In this document: one piece after another, positions 54,896 to 63,039 of the stretch
Position numbering within the stretch: the stretch's first letter is position 1
How the letters are laid out: each line of letters opens with the position of its first letter
NCBI RefSeq assembly: GCF_000724545.1
Contig: NZ_JHBV01000031.1
Location: forward strand, 124,001 to 188,000
DNA from: Aureispira sp. CCB-QB1
GTDB taxonomy: Bacteria > Bacteroidota > Bacteroidia > Chitinophagales > Saprospiraceae
DNA: 64,000 bases
Direction: 5' to 3'
The notes under the pieces: generated by a model
The model's database searches: none
What the model saw: the letters and a program-made list of their open reading frames with translations, nothing else
What the model was told of the DNA's origin: nothing
Made by a program: the position numbers and the translations under genes

Positions 54896-55570
54896 TTAAA
54901 ATATAAAGAATAGAGCTACTATATTAATACTACCAATAATCAAAAAAGTTTGCAAAGAAGGATTGGCAATACTCTGCATACGAGCATCTAACAATTCAAA
55001 GACATAATTAATGATATTGCTTTTTGCTGTTTCTTTGGAACTATTACCATCGTCATTTTTATAACGTTCTGTTGCTAGCTGAATCACATCGCTAATAACT
55101 GTAAAAATAGCCAAACGATTTTTAATAAACGCTGGGATTTTATCTAAAAAAGAACCTGCTTCTTTCTGCACTTCTTCTTGTATATTGTTGTTGGTTGTAG
55201 GTACCGTATCGTCTTTAAGAATTTTGTTAAGAACCCTTCCAATTAAATTCCCCAAAACAGGGCGAATCAGTTCTTGATAAACCTGAAAAACAACTACTTG
55301 TTGACCATAAGAATAAGCTGCATAACAATAACCTAAGGGAAATAATACAGCTAAAAATAGTAGGCTAATTAAAATAGTGGTAAAAGGTGCCACTGAAATG
55401 TTTCCAACCAAAAATACTACGGCTAAAACCCAATTTAGAAGCACTCCAGAACCAATTAGTAAAAGGACTGGTAAATGGGATAGTGCAGCCTTTAAAATAA
55501 GGAATGGATTTTTTTCTGCGGCTTCTAGTTTCTCCACTGCAATATTAACCTGTTCTATTTCGTCGGTCAT
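54896..55570 (-). CDS. Membrane protein of unknown function, tandem paralogue B
   Basis: 224 residues. Two hydrophobic hairpins sit near the N-terminus (FLILKAALSHLPVLLLIGSGVLLNWVLAVVFLVG and TTILISLLFLAVLFPLGYCYAAYSYG). A polar region of about 100 residues follows, then a final helix (FLIIGSINIVALFFIF) at the very end. It is colinear with the gene at 55761-56438: both share the A..YSYG..(V/L).....Y.E.IRPV block, an FL.K.P.FI segment, and an S..NP/EPSL..F.I..(A/S).N.V..(F).F end. Function unknown. The 190-bp gap to its paralogue carries repeat module copy C. Confidence 0.75.
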   Translation of the reverse strand: MTDEIEQVNIAVEKLEAAEKNPFLILKAALSHLPVLLLIGSGVLLNWVLAVVFLVGNISVAPFTTILISLLFLAVLFPLGYCYAAYSYGQQVVVFQVYQELIRPVLGNLIGRVLNKILKDDTVPTTNNNIQEEVQKEAGSFLDKIPAFIKNRLAIFTVISDVIQLATERYKNDDGNSSKETAKSNIINYVFELLDARMQSIANPSLQTFLIIGSINIVALFFIF

Positions 55571-55651
55571 AATATTTTAGTTTTTTGATTCAATAGCTAT
55601 TTGGAAACTTTATCGAATTTATAATTAATGAGTTATAGTTTTGCCTTAGGT

Positions 55652-55710
55652 GAAAAACTAAGCTTGCCGAGTTTGTTTGTGTTAGTAGCACAAAAGCCAG
55701 AGCCATGAAC
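55652..55710 (+). repeat. Intergenic repeat module, copy C
   Basis: AAAAACTAAGCTTGCCGAGT followed by TTGTGTTAGTAGCACAAAAGCC and a CATGAAC end, as in copies A (20343) and B (30915). 55722-55738 adds the inverted TACCACGTAGTAGCAGT motif, which matches 30757-30773 at 16 of 17 positions. It sits between two genes of one operon. Confidence 0.75.
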
Positions 55711-55760
55711 TTAGTTGAGGATACCACGTAGTAGCAGTGTAGCTAACTAATTACTATTGA

Positions 55761-56438
55761 TTAAAATAGAAAGTAAAAACAAACTAAATTGGCTGCCCCT
55801 ACGATAAAAAACGGAATTAACGAAGGTTCCATCAATTCAGACACTTGCAAATCTAACGATTCAAAAAAGCTAGTCATCGCTTTTTGTTTAATAACAGCTT
55901 TATCTGCTCCTGTTTGGCGTTGTGCTTTGACAATTTTTATAATATCTCCACTCGTGAAGAAAATCTGAAAATAAGCACGAATAAAGTCGGGTAGCTTTTC
56001 CAAAAAATGTTTTTTGCGTTCTTCTACTTCTTGAATAATGTTATTTTCATTGATACTGCCAGCCTCCTCAGGGTTATCTACTAGAAACTTATCCAAGGTT
56101 TTGCCAAAAACCTTGGCAGCAACTGGACGAATCCCTTCTTTATAAGCTTCCCAAAAAAGAACACTACGACCATAAGAGTAAGCAAAATAAACATAAATGA
56201 TAGGAAAAATAGCAATCATTAAAATCAGACCTAAAATATACCAAAGCCAAGAGGTGCTGCTGAAGTAGCCAAATAAGAATATAAGCGCAGAAATCCAGTT
56301 GATTAGAAAACCTGCACCAATCATAAGAACAACAAAAAAAGAAGAAAGTGCCTTCTTGATTAATTGTATAGGGCTACTAAACTTATCTAATTGCTCAATT
56401 TCCTCAATTGATATCTCTTGCTGCTTTGAATTGGACAT
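55761..56438 (-). CDS. Membrane protein of unknown function, tandem paralogue A
   Basis: 225 residues, with the same plan as paralogue B: an acidic N-terminus (SIEEIEQLDKFSSP), hydrophobic pairs (FVVLMIGAGFLINWISALIFLFGYF, LWYILGLILMIAIFPIIYVYFAYSYG), a soluble middle part (GIRPVAAKVFGKTLDKFLVD...KKHFLEKLPDFIRAYFQIFF) and a C-terminal helix (LIPFFIVGAANLVCFYFLF). No known domain is recognised. It directly abuts the GNAT gene (no intergenic base), so it belongs to the MoxR operon. A structural or regulatory role at the inner membrane is possible. Confidence 0.75.
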   Translation of the reverse strand: MSNSKQQEISIEEIEQLDKFSSPIQLIKKALSSFFVVLMIGAGFLINWISALIFLFGYFSSTSWLWYILGLILMIAIFPIIYVYFAYSYGRSVLFWEAYKEGIRPVAAKVFGKTLDKFLVDNPEEAGSINENNIIQEVEERKKHFLEKLPDFIRAYFQIFFTSGDIIKIVKAQRQTGADKAVIKQKAMTSFFESLDLQVSELMEPSLIPFFIVGAANLVCFYFLF

Positions 56439-56987
56439 TTATTTTACATTTTTATACATTTCAATGACATCGTGATATTGACCATCAGCCATTTTGATTT
56501 CTGCGACTCGTCTTCCTTCTTCTTCAAAGCCCATTTTTTCATATAAATGAATGGCTCTCAAATTGGTTGCAAAGACTCCTAATTTTACCTTTTCGATAAC
56601 AGGATTGGCACTTGCCCATTTTAAAAGAACTTGAATCAAACAGGCTCCAATACCTTGGTCTCGGTATTCAGCTAAAACCCCCATTCCAAACTCTCCTGTA
56701 TGCTCGATGCGTTTTCTGTATCCATTCCAAAAATCAATGGTTCCCACTAATTGACGATCTATTTCGGCAACAAAAATACACTTGCCAATCGCTTCCGAAA
56801 AGTGCTGAATGCGTTTTAATTGCGCTTGCAAAGTCCCCGATGCTTCAAACTCTTCTAGCGAAGTCAATACTTGATCCGAGCTACCAAAAATTCGAGCTAC
56901 CAAATCATTTAGCGGGAGCGCATCTTGTAATGTCGCTTCTCGAACCAAAAGAGAGGTACCATTTTTTAGGATAAAAAGCTCACGCAT
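56439..56987 (-). CDS. GNAT-family acetyltransferase
   Basis: 182 residues. VREATLQDALPLNDLVARIF opens the fold. The acetyl-CoA binding block is FGMGVLAEYRDQGIGACLIQVLLKWA (the Q/R-x-x-G-x-G/A motif as RDQGIGA). AINVKLGVFATNLRAIHLYEKMGFEEEGRR-like sequence (VKLGVFATNLRAIHLYEKMGFEEEG) forms the C-terminal strands. This is the RimI/ribosomal-protein-like or general GNAT type; the substrate is unknown. It lies 9 bp after MoxR and abuts the next gene. Confidence 0.88.
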   Translation of the reverse strand: MRELFILKNGTSLLVREATLQDALPLNDLVARIFGSSDQVLTSLEEFEASGTLQAQLKRIQHFSEAIGKCIFVAEIDRQLVGTIDFWNGYRKRIEHTGEFGMGVLAEYRDQGIGACLIQVLLKWASANPVIEKVKLGVFATNLRAIHLYEKMGFEEEGRRVAEIKMADGQYHDVIEMYKNVK

Positions 56988-56996
56988 AATTACAGA

Positions 56997-57992
56997 TTAA
57001 GGAATTTGAACCGTATTTAATATTTTTTCTATAATTTGTTCTGTGGTTATACTTTCAGCCTGTGCTTCATAAGTTAAGCCAATTCTATGACGCAATACAT
57101 CTTGAGCAATCGCACGAATATCCTCTGGAATGACAAAAGCTCTTTTGCGCATATAAGCATGTGCTTTGGCTGCTAAAGCCATGTTAATACTAGCACGAGG
57201 AGAGCCCCCAAAAGAAATTAGAGGAGCAATTTCACTCAAACCATGTTCGCTAGGTTCGCGAGTAGCAAAAACGATATCTAGAATATATTGCTCAATACTT
57301 TCAGCCATATGGACTTTGCGGACGGTTTCCCTTGCCAATAAGATATCTTGAATAGTTGCCACAGGATTAATTTTCTCAAAACTACCTGCCATATTCATTC
57401 GCATGATTGCACGTTCGTCCTCCTTATTAGGATAAGTAATTGATGCTTTTAGCATAAAACGGTCTGTTTGTGCCTCTGGCAAAGGATAGGTTCCTTCTTG
57501 TTCAATTGGATTTTGAGTTGCCAAGACCAAAAAAGGTTCTTGTAGTTTGTAGGAAATTTCTCCGATGGTTACTTGGCGTTCCTGCATGGCTTCCAATAGA
57601 GCTGATTGGACTTTGGCAGGAGCTCGGTTGATCTCGTCTGCCAAAATAAAGTTGGCAAAAATAGGTCCTTTGCGTACTGTAAAATCATTTTCAGCTTGAT
57701 TGTAAATCATCGTACCGATGATATCGGCAGGCAATAAGTCAGGTGTAAATTGTATGCGTTGAAAATCGGCACTAATAGCTTTCGACAAAGTATTAATAGC
57801 TAAGGTTTTTGCTAATCCAGGCAAACCTTCTAAAAGAATATGTCCTTGAGCTAACAATCCAATCATTAGACGTTCCAACATATATTGTTGACCAATGATG
57901 ACTTTATTGGTTTCAACAAGTAAGCGTTCTATGACTTGACTTTCTAGAGCGATTTGTTCTTGAAGTAATTGTATATCTGCTGAAGTTTGCAT
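56997..57992 (-). CDS. MoxR-family AAA+ ATPase
   Basis: 331 residues. Walker A is EGLPGLAKTLAIN, Walker B is FILADEINRAPAKVQSALLEAMQERQVT, sensor 1 is LATQNPIEQEGTYPLPEAQTDRF, and the sensor 2 region is SFGGSPRASINMALAAKAHAY. This is the MRP subfamily pattern of MoxR ATPases, which act as chaperones for VWA proteins, consistent with DUF58, BatA and BatB in the same operon. It is the first gene of the unit; the 377-bp region upstream (57993-58369) separates it from the divergent gene. Confidence 0.94.
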   Translation of the reverse strand: MQTSADIQLLQEQIALESQVIERLLVETNKVIIGQQYMLERLMIGLLAQGHILLEGLPGLAKTLAINTLSKAISADFQRIQFTPDLLPADIIGTMIYNQAENDFTVRKGPIFANFILADEINRAPAKVQSALLEAMQERQVTIGEISYKLQEPFLVLATQNPIEQEGTYPLPEAQTDRFMLKASITYPNKEDERAIMRMNMAGSFEKINPVATIQDILLARETVRKVHMAESIEQYILDIVFATREPSEHGLSEIAPLISFGGSPRASINMALAAKAHAYMRKRAFVIPEDIRAIAQDVLRHRIGLTYEAQAESITTEQIIEKILNTVQIP

Positions 57993-58369
57993 GTTCTTTA
58001 GTTCTATTTACGTTTTAAACAGTTGTTTGGTTTGACAAAATCAAGCCTATGACAAGACTTAAGTCAAATGGATTATAATTTTGATGTGAATGTAAGCTAT
58101 TGTTACGAAAGGTCTTAGCATTTAACATTCATTAACTGCGAATGTACGGATTTTATGAAAAAATAAAGACGTATTTTTCCTAAAAAGATTGTAAGTGCTA
58201 GCTTTAAGTTGGTTTAATTTTTGCTGATTATTACACACCCCACTTTCCGTTAAAAAAGCAAATCTGTCCATCCAACTTTCTATTCTACCAAATTAAGACT
58301 ACTTTTAATTTATCATTTTGTTCTTTGAATGGTCAAAGAGCACATTATTTTTATCAGAAAACTAGAGTT
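57993..58369. other. Divergent promoter region
   Basis: About 375 bp of AT-rich DNA without a gene, between the MoxR operon (minus) and the secreted protein gene (plus). It must carry promoters for both; no repeat module is seen here. Confidence 0.4.
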
Positions 58370-59095
58370 ATGAGAAATTGCATCTTGTTATTAATCGTAC
58401 TAATGTTGGGGAGTAGTGTTAATGCTCAACGAGACGATATTGTACTAACAAAAGAAAAAAAAGAATTTGCCTTTAAATCTATTCAAGACCTGAAGGAAGG
58501 AGCTCTGGTTGTTCGTTTAAAAACCAATCAACGAAAAATTGAAATCTTGGAGCGGAATCTTCGGAATCCTAACTTGACAAAAGCACAACGTAGACGACAG
58601 GAGGCTATACTAGAAGGTACTTTGAAAGTGCGAGATGATTTTAACAAGGCAATTGGGAACATGTTTAGAGACTCCTTTTCGTTTTGTCCTGTTTATCTTA
58701 TGTACGATACTTGTAGCAAAGCTTTAAACCAAGGAGTTCGAGAAGGTCTGTTTTTGGGGGAGGATGGAAAGATAGATCCATCAATAAAAATTCAGGCACC
58801 ACATGTATTTATTGTAAATTATAAGAAGAGTGGCGCTGATTTTCCTTTTGATGTACTTCGAGTACGAAGATTAGAAGAAAAACTAGAAGAACCTTTTCCT
58901 TACTATGTAGCTTTGCGTGAATCTTGGATTAATCAGGTTAATAGCCCTAGAGCAGCTAGAGCAGTAGAACAGCTGAATCGTAAGTTTTATAGTTTTTATA
59001 GTCGCGCCTTGGAGTATGAGAAAAAAATGGCAGAACGCGCCGCTAGAAATGCAGCCAATAAAGCTGCTGAGTCTGCTGCTAAATCAGAAGGATAA
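58370..59095 (+). CDS. Secreted helical protein of unknown function
   Basis: 241 residues from the ATG at 58370, which begins a signal peptide (MRNCILLLIVLMLGSSVNAQ); upstream in-frame codons look non-coding. The mature part is basic and helical (LTKEKKEFAFKSIQDLKEGALVVRLKTNQRKIEILERNLRNPNLTKAQRRRQEA). A block VYLMYDTC with a predicted beta part follows, and the protein ends in an Ala/Lys-rich helix (MAERAARNAANKAAESAAKSEG). No family is recognised. It is monocistronic and ends at a strong terminator. Confidence 0.65.
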   Translation: MRNCILLLIVLMLGSSVNAQRDDIVLTKEKKEFAFKSIQDLKEGALVVRLKTNQRKIEILERNLRNPNLTKAQRRRQEAILEGTLKVRDDFNKAIGNMFRDSFSFCPVYLMYDTCSKALNQGVREGLFLGEDGKIDPSIKIQAPHVFIVNYKKSGADFPFDVLRVRRLEEKLEEPFPYYVALRESWINQVNSPRAARAVEQLNRKFYSFYSRALEYEKKMAERAARNAANKAAESAAKSEG

Positions 59096-59124
59096 ACACG
59101 ATTTCGAATAGTGTAAAAGGTATA

Positions 59125-59159
59125 AAAAAGTCATCCTAAAATTTGGGGGATGACTTTTT
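59125..59159 (+). terminator. Strong terminator
   Basis: AAAAAGTCATCC (59125-59136) pairs perfectly with GGATGACTTTTT (59148-59159) with an 11-nt loop, then TGGTTTTT. It starts 29 bp after the upstream stop. Confidence 0.88.
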
Positions 59160-59394
59160 GGTTTTTAGATTTATTGCCCTTGTTTAGGAATCCCATAGGT
59201 TTCGATGTTAATGAATAACTTTATGGCTATTTTTTAGCATTCCTTTATAGACTTTTTAGCCTGTATGCTTAATAAAAAATAGTTGCTTGTATGAGGAAGT
59301 TCTAATAGTTGTTTGTGGGATTAATCCAAAAAATTAATATCATTACTGAAATACCTTCAGCATTAATCTTTGAATCATAGTATAGACAAGTAAA
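59160..59394. other. Leader region of the SDR-like gene
   Basis: Non-coding AT-rich DNA; presumably contains a promoter. Nothing further is seen. Confidence 0.3.
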
Positions 59395-60216
59395 ATGATA
59401 CCAAATCAACACAAAAAGATAAGTATTTTAGGGAGCGGATGGCTAGGAAAACCTTTGTCAGATGAATTGGAGCAATTAGGCTACGTTGTCAATTGTTCTA
59501 CTGCCTCGGATGAAAATTATCAACGTTTGAAAAAGTTAGGCAAAAACATTTTTCAGATTAAGGTTCGAAGTGGAAAAGTAGAGGGGATGGTCGAAAAGTT
59601 TTTAGAGGCAGATATTTTGATTGTTAATATTACTCCAAATCGAGATGAATTAGATCAAGAGCAATTTGCAAGTTTACGCCCTTTGATAGAGCAATCTGAC
59701 ATTCAAAAAGTTTTGCTGATTAGTTCTACTTCCGTTTATCCAAATATTAATAGAAGGGTGTCAGAAGATGAAAAAAGTGAAAATAAAACACATTATTTAT
59801 ATCGTAGTGAACAGTTCTTGAAGGAGAGCCAATATTTTGAAACGACCGTTGTTCGAATGGCAGGATTGATAGGAGGTGAGCGGCATCCTGGTCGTTTTTT
59901 TGCCAAAAAAGGGCATATTAAAAATGCAAGTACTCCAATCAACTTAATTCATCGAATAGATTGTATTAAGATAATAAGTGAATTGATTGAGCAAGATGTA
60001 TGGGGAGATGTGTTTAATGCTTGTTCAGACGAGCACCCTTTAAAGAAAGACTTTTATCCATTGGCTGCAAAGTCTATCGGTTTAGCCCCTCCAACAGTAG
60101 AGGCAGAAAAAGGAGATTTTAAAATTATTGACAATCAAAAGCTCAAAGAACGTTTGAACATAACCCTTGAATATCCTGATGTAATGCTTTTATTAAAAGA
60201 TGGAGCATGGATTTAA
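59395..60216 (+). CDS. NAD(P)-binding SDR-like protein (YeeZ type)
   Basis: 273 residues. KISILGSGWLGKPLSDELEQLGYVVNCSTASDENY is a Rossmann nucleotide-binding start (GxGxxG as GSGWLG) followed by a mixed sheet. LLISSTSVYPN and HYLYRSEQFLKES correspond to the Ser and Tyr-x-x-x-(K) region of extended SDRs, though the Lys is replaced by Glu. INLIHRIDCIKIISELI and VFNACSDEHPLKKDFYPLAAKSIGL resemble the YeeZ/Yfch-type NAD(P)-dependent epimerase-like proteins. Substrate unknown. It converges on the DUF4292 gene with 22 bp between the ends. Confidence 0.82.
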   Translation: MIPNQHKKISILGSGWLGKPLSDELEQLGYVVNCSTASDENYQRLKKLGKNIFQIKVRSGKVEGMVEKFLEADILIVNITPNRDELDQEQFASLRPLIEQSDIQKVLLISSTSVYPNINRRVSEDEKSENKTHYLYRSEQFLKESQYFETTVVRMAGLIGGERHPGRFFAKKGHIKNASTPINLIHRIDCIKIISELIEQDVWGDVFNACSDEHPLKKDFYPLAAKSIGLAPPTVEAEKGDFKIIDNQKLKERLNITLEYPDVMLLLKDGAWI

Positions 60217-60238
60217 GTTCAATAGGTAGCAATGAGGA

Positions 60239-60997
60239 TTATTTTCGTTCGTAATTATCAGGAACTCGAAAACCAACTTTCTGAACTTCATTGATTGTCA
60301 TTTTAGAAAAACTCATATCTAATTTGATGATGCCTGTTTCATCGCTGTCAATTTCAACATTCTTTTTACTAGGAATTTGTTCCTGTTCCAGTATTTCATA
60401 ATCGCTGTAGTCGATACTAAGAGCATTTTTATCCAAAGAGCCTCGAACGGATTGGATTAGAAAAGAACCTGGGGTCATAAAAATTTTTAGCACCTTTTTT
60501 TGAGAAGAAGGTGTTTGTAAAACGTTTTTTTGGTCTCGAATAACAGAAATTAAGGACTGGGTCTCCCAAAGAATAGGGTTGCCAATAAGCAGGTCTTGTA
60601 ATTGCGAAAAGCTAACCTCTAAGCCGTACTCATCTTTTAAAAACGAGAATGGGCGTCGAATGTATTGCCCATTTTGGCGATCCAAAATCTCAATTACTTC
60701 AGGAGTGATTTTGACTCTGGCACCTTCAATATTCATTTTCCTAATTTTTATCCAAATTAGACTATCTTTTTGCATTCGGATGCTTGCGGCAAAAGTTGCT
60801 TTTTCTTGATCGCTATCGACTTTTATTTTGGCATTCGTGCCAAACCATGTATAGTCAATATGATTTTTCTCTAGCTGACGCAATAAGAACTTAGCCGAGT
60901 GATTTTTGGCAGTTTTGGAGGTAAACTGTGTATTACGGCAACTCATCAATAGAGTGCTAAACAATAGAAAACATAAAAAATAGCCAGTTTTACTCAT
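60239..60997 (-). CDS. DUF4292-family lipoprotein
   Basis: 252 residues, with the lipobox LLMSC (Cys20). The central part (LLRQLEKNHIDYTWFGTNAKIKVDSDQEKATFAASIRMQKDSLIWIKIRKMNIEGARVKITPEVIEILDR) is the DUF4292 signature. The protein is related in plan to LolA/LolB-like lipoprotein-localisation folds, so a role in outer-membrane lipoprotein or lipid handling is possible. Its start overlaps the end of the TPR gene by 8 bp, indicating translational coupling; the TPR/DUF4292 pair is conserved in Bacteroidota. Confidence 0.88.
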   Translation of the reverse strand: MSKTGYFLCFLLFSTLLMSCRNTQFTSKTAKNHSAKFLLRQLEKNHIDYTWFGTNAKIKVDSDQEKATFAASIRMQKDSLIWIKIRKMNIEGARVKITPEVIEILDRQNGQYIRRPFSFLKDEYGLEVSFSQLQDLLIGNPILWETQSLISVIRDQKNVLQTPSSQKKVLKIFMTPGSFLIQSVRGSLDKNALSIDYSDYEILEQEQIPSKKNVEIDSDETGIIKLDMSFSKMTINEVQKVGFRVPDNYERK

Positions 60998-62720
60998 AGA
61001 GTTGCTTGGTTGATATTTTGCGTTGTAAGAGAGAAGAAGTAGACCCTTTGTCTAAGGCTTTTTGCCAATAATTAACCGCTTCATTTTCTTTGCCTAATTT
61101 AAATAGAACATCACCATAACGCTCTAGTGTTTCAGGTTGTTCATTGCCCCCAAAACTTAGTGCTTTACTAAGGGTTTGTTCAGCAATGGAATACTGGTTT
61201 TGCTTGTAAGCAATAAAGCCGCTTGTCGTTGTATATTTTGCATTTTTAGGAGCTTTTTCCAAAATACCCTCTACCAACTCTTGGGCTTTGTTAAGCATTG
61301 TTCCTCTTTTTGCCAAGCTATAAGCATAATTATGAATAATTTCAGGATCATTGGGAAACATGAGAATGGCTTCATTATAAGCTTGATCTGCCTTTTCCAA
61401 ATTTTCCAAACCTTCATAACTTTTGGCTACATAGCACAATGCTTTCCCTTGAAGGTGCATGTCTGTTACCGCAATTTCGGGGACTTGTCCTAATTCCTTA
61501 ATTGCTTTTTGATACGCTCCAGTTTGGTAATAAGCGATGCCAGAATAGTAATAACTAGCCGCTTGACTAGGATAGAGTTCTATAAATTGAGCACTACGTT
61601 TTTGCAACTCTTTTTGTTGGTTTGTAATTAATAAACACTCTAGTAAATTTTTCCAAAGGTTAAGATCGTTTCTGATAAACCGAATGGCTATTTTGTAATT
61701 AGAAACAGCTTGATTGTATTTTTGCTGTTGATACAATAAATCTCCTAGGATTAAATTAGCATCAGGAGAACCTGGATCTGTTTCTAATAATTTCTTACCG
61801 ACCAAAACTACCTGATCCAAATAAGAAGAAGACATAGTACCTGTTTCCAATTGTTTGGACAAGGATTTTAAGGTTTCTAATTTCGTGGTCAGATTTTGAT
61901 GGGGATTTTCAAATGTATTGACCAAGGCATTTAAGTAACGACTGGTATCTCCATTTTGCAAAAAGAATTCAACCATTGCCATATTGGCTGTCGGATTATT
62001 AGGGTCAATATCTAGTGCTTTTTTGTACAAACTTTTTGCTTTTTCTAAGTCTTTTGTTGAGGCATAAAAGTTAGCCAATCGAATGATGTATTCAGCTTCT
62101 TTGGGATAGGCTTGTATTAAAAGCTCAATTTCTTGACTCGCTTTTTTTTGTTTACCAGATTTCATATACAACTTGTACTTACGCATAGAGATGGTTTCTT
62201 TTATACCAACTCGTTTTTCCAGATTGTTGTATACCTTAATAGCTTGGTCAGATTTACCACTTTTGCTTAAAAAATAGGCCCAATCAAAATACAGTTGTTC
62301 CTTCTCAGAATATTTATCCGTCAAATTTGCATATAGTTCAGCTGCCTTCTTGAAGTTACCTTCTTTTTCCAATAGACTAGCATAAAGATTATTATAAAGG
62401 AGGTTGTATTCTTCTAGTGCAACTGCTTTTTCTGCTCTATTGATTGCTTTGTCGTAAACTTCTTGTTGTTTGTACAAGCGAGCTAACTCATAATGAGCAG
62501 CTGCATTGTCATTGTCTTTTTGTAAGACTTCCAAATAACGCATAATTGCTTCATCAATATTCCCCAAAATTTTCTCTCTATTCGCTTCAATAAAGAGTTT
62601 TTCCAGCAATACATCACTTTCTTTAGGGCGTGACTTTTGAGGGGGTTGTGCGAACACCCCCACGGTTATACTTAGTAAAAGTATAAGAAGTGACCATTGT
62701 TTAGGGGTAAAATTATGCAT
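60990..62720 (-). CDS. TPR-repeat periplasmic protein
   Basis: 576 residues with a signal peptide (MHNFTPKQWSLLILLLSITVGVFAQ). Residues 45-570 are about 14 tetratricopeptide repeats (AIMRYLEVLQKDNDNAAAHYELARLYKQQ, KAINRAEKAVALEEYN, AKSLYKKALDIDPNNPTANMAMVEFFL, KADQAYNEAILMFPNDPEIIHNYAYSLAKRG, AVNYWQKALDKG and others). No catalytic domain. In Bacteroidota this TPR gene typically precedes DUF4292 and an EnvC-like M23 gene; here the EnvC-like gene is at 1687 instead. Its end overlaps DUF4292 by 8 bp. Confidence 0.88.
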   Translation of the reverse strand: MHNFTPKQWSLLILLLSITVGVFAQPPQKSRPKESDVLLEKLFIEANREKILGNIDEAIMRYLEVLQKDNDNAAAHYELARLYKQQEVYDKAINRAEKAVALEEYNLLYNNLYASLLEKEGNFKKAAELYANLTDKYSEKEQLYFDWAYFLSKSGKSDQAIKVYNNLEKRVGIKETISMRKYKLYMKSGKQKKASQEIELLIQAYPKEAEYIIRLANFYASTKDLEKAKSLYKKALDIDPNNPTANMAMVEFFLQNGDTSRYLNALVNTFENPHQNLTTKLETLKSLSKQLETGTMSSSYLDQVVLVGKKLLETDPGSPDANLILGDLLYQQQKYNQAVSNYKIAIRFIRNDLNLWKNLLECLLITNQQKELQKRSAQFIELYPSQAASYYYSGIAYYQTGAYQKAIKELGQVPEIAVTDMHLQGKALCYVAKSYEGLENLEKADQAYNEAILMFPNDPEIIHNYAYSLAKRGTMLNKAQELVEGILEKAPKNAKYTTTSGFIAYKQNQYSIAEQTLSKALSFGGNEQPETLERYGDVLFKLGKENEAVNYWQKALDKGSTSSLLQRKISTKQLYE

Positions 62721-63039
62721 GATAGTATTATTTTTAGTAGACCATACAATTTTTTGATTCTCCTTTGAAAGAAAATTTGTTTATAGTATTGATTATGAGC
62801 AAACTGTATTTAGTTTGTTTGGATGTAGGGGCATAATAACCAATCCCATAACTATTTGTACGAACTATTGAATTTATTAAGTGTAAACTCAGAAGAGCGC
62901 ACTAATAATATACAAAATTTTATCCAAATGATAGATAATTTTGTTAATCAATTGTTATTGTTTTAAACAAAACAGCTAGAATGAATCCATGCAGGTTGAG
63001 CTATATTAAAAAAGGGGGAAATTTAAATGCAACTCCTTT
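62721..63039. other. Intergenic region upstream of the TPR gene
   Basis: About 320 bp of AT-rich DNA without genes, containing the TPR/DUF4292 promoter and the 3' untranslated region of the nucleotidyltransferase gene. GGAGTTGCATTTAAATTTCC-like short palindrome sequence lies near 63015-63040; nothing else is notable. Confidence 0.35.
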
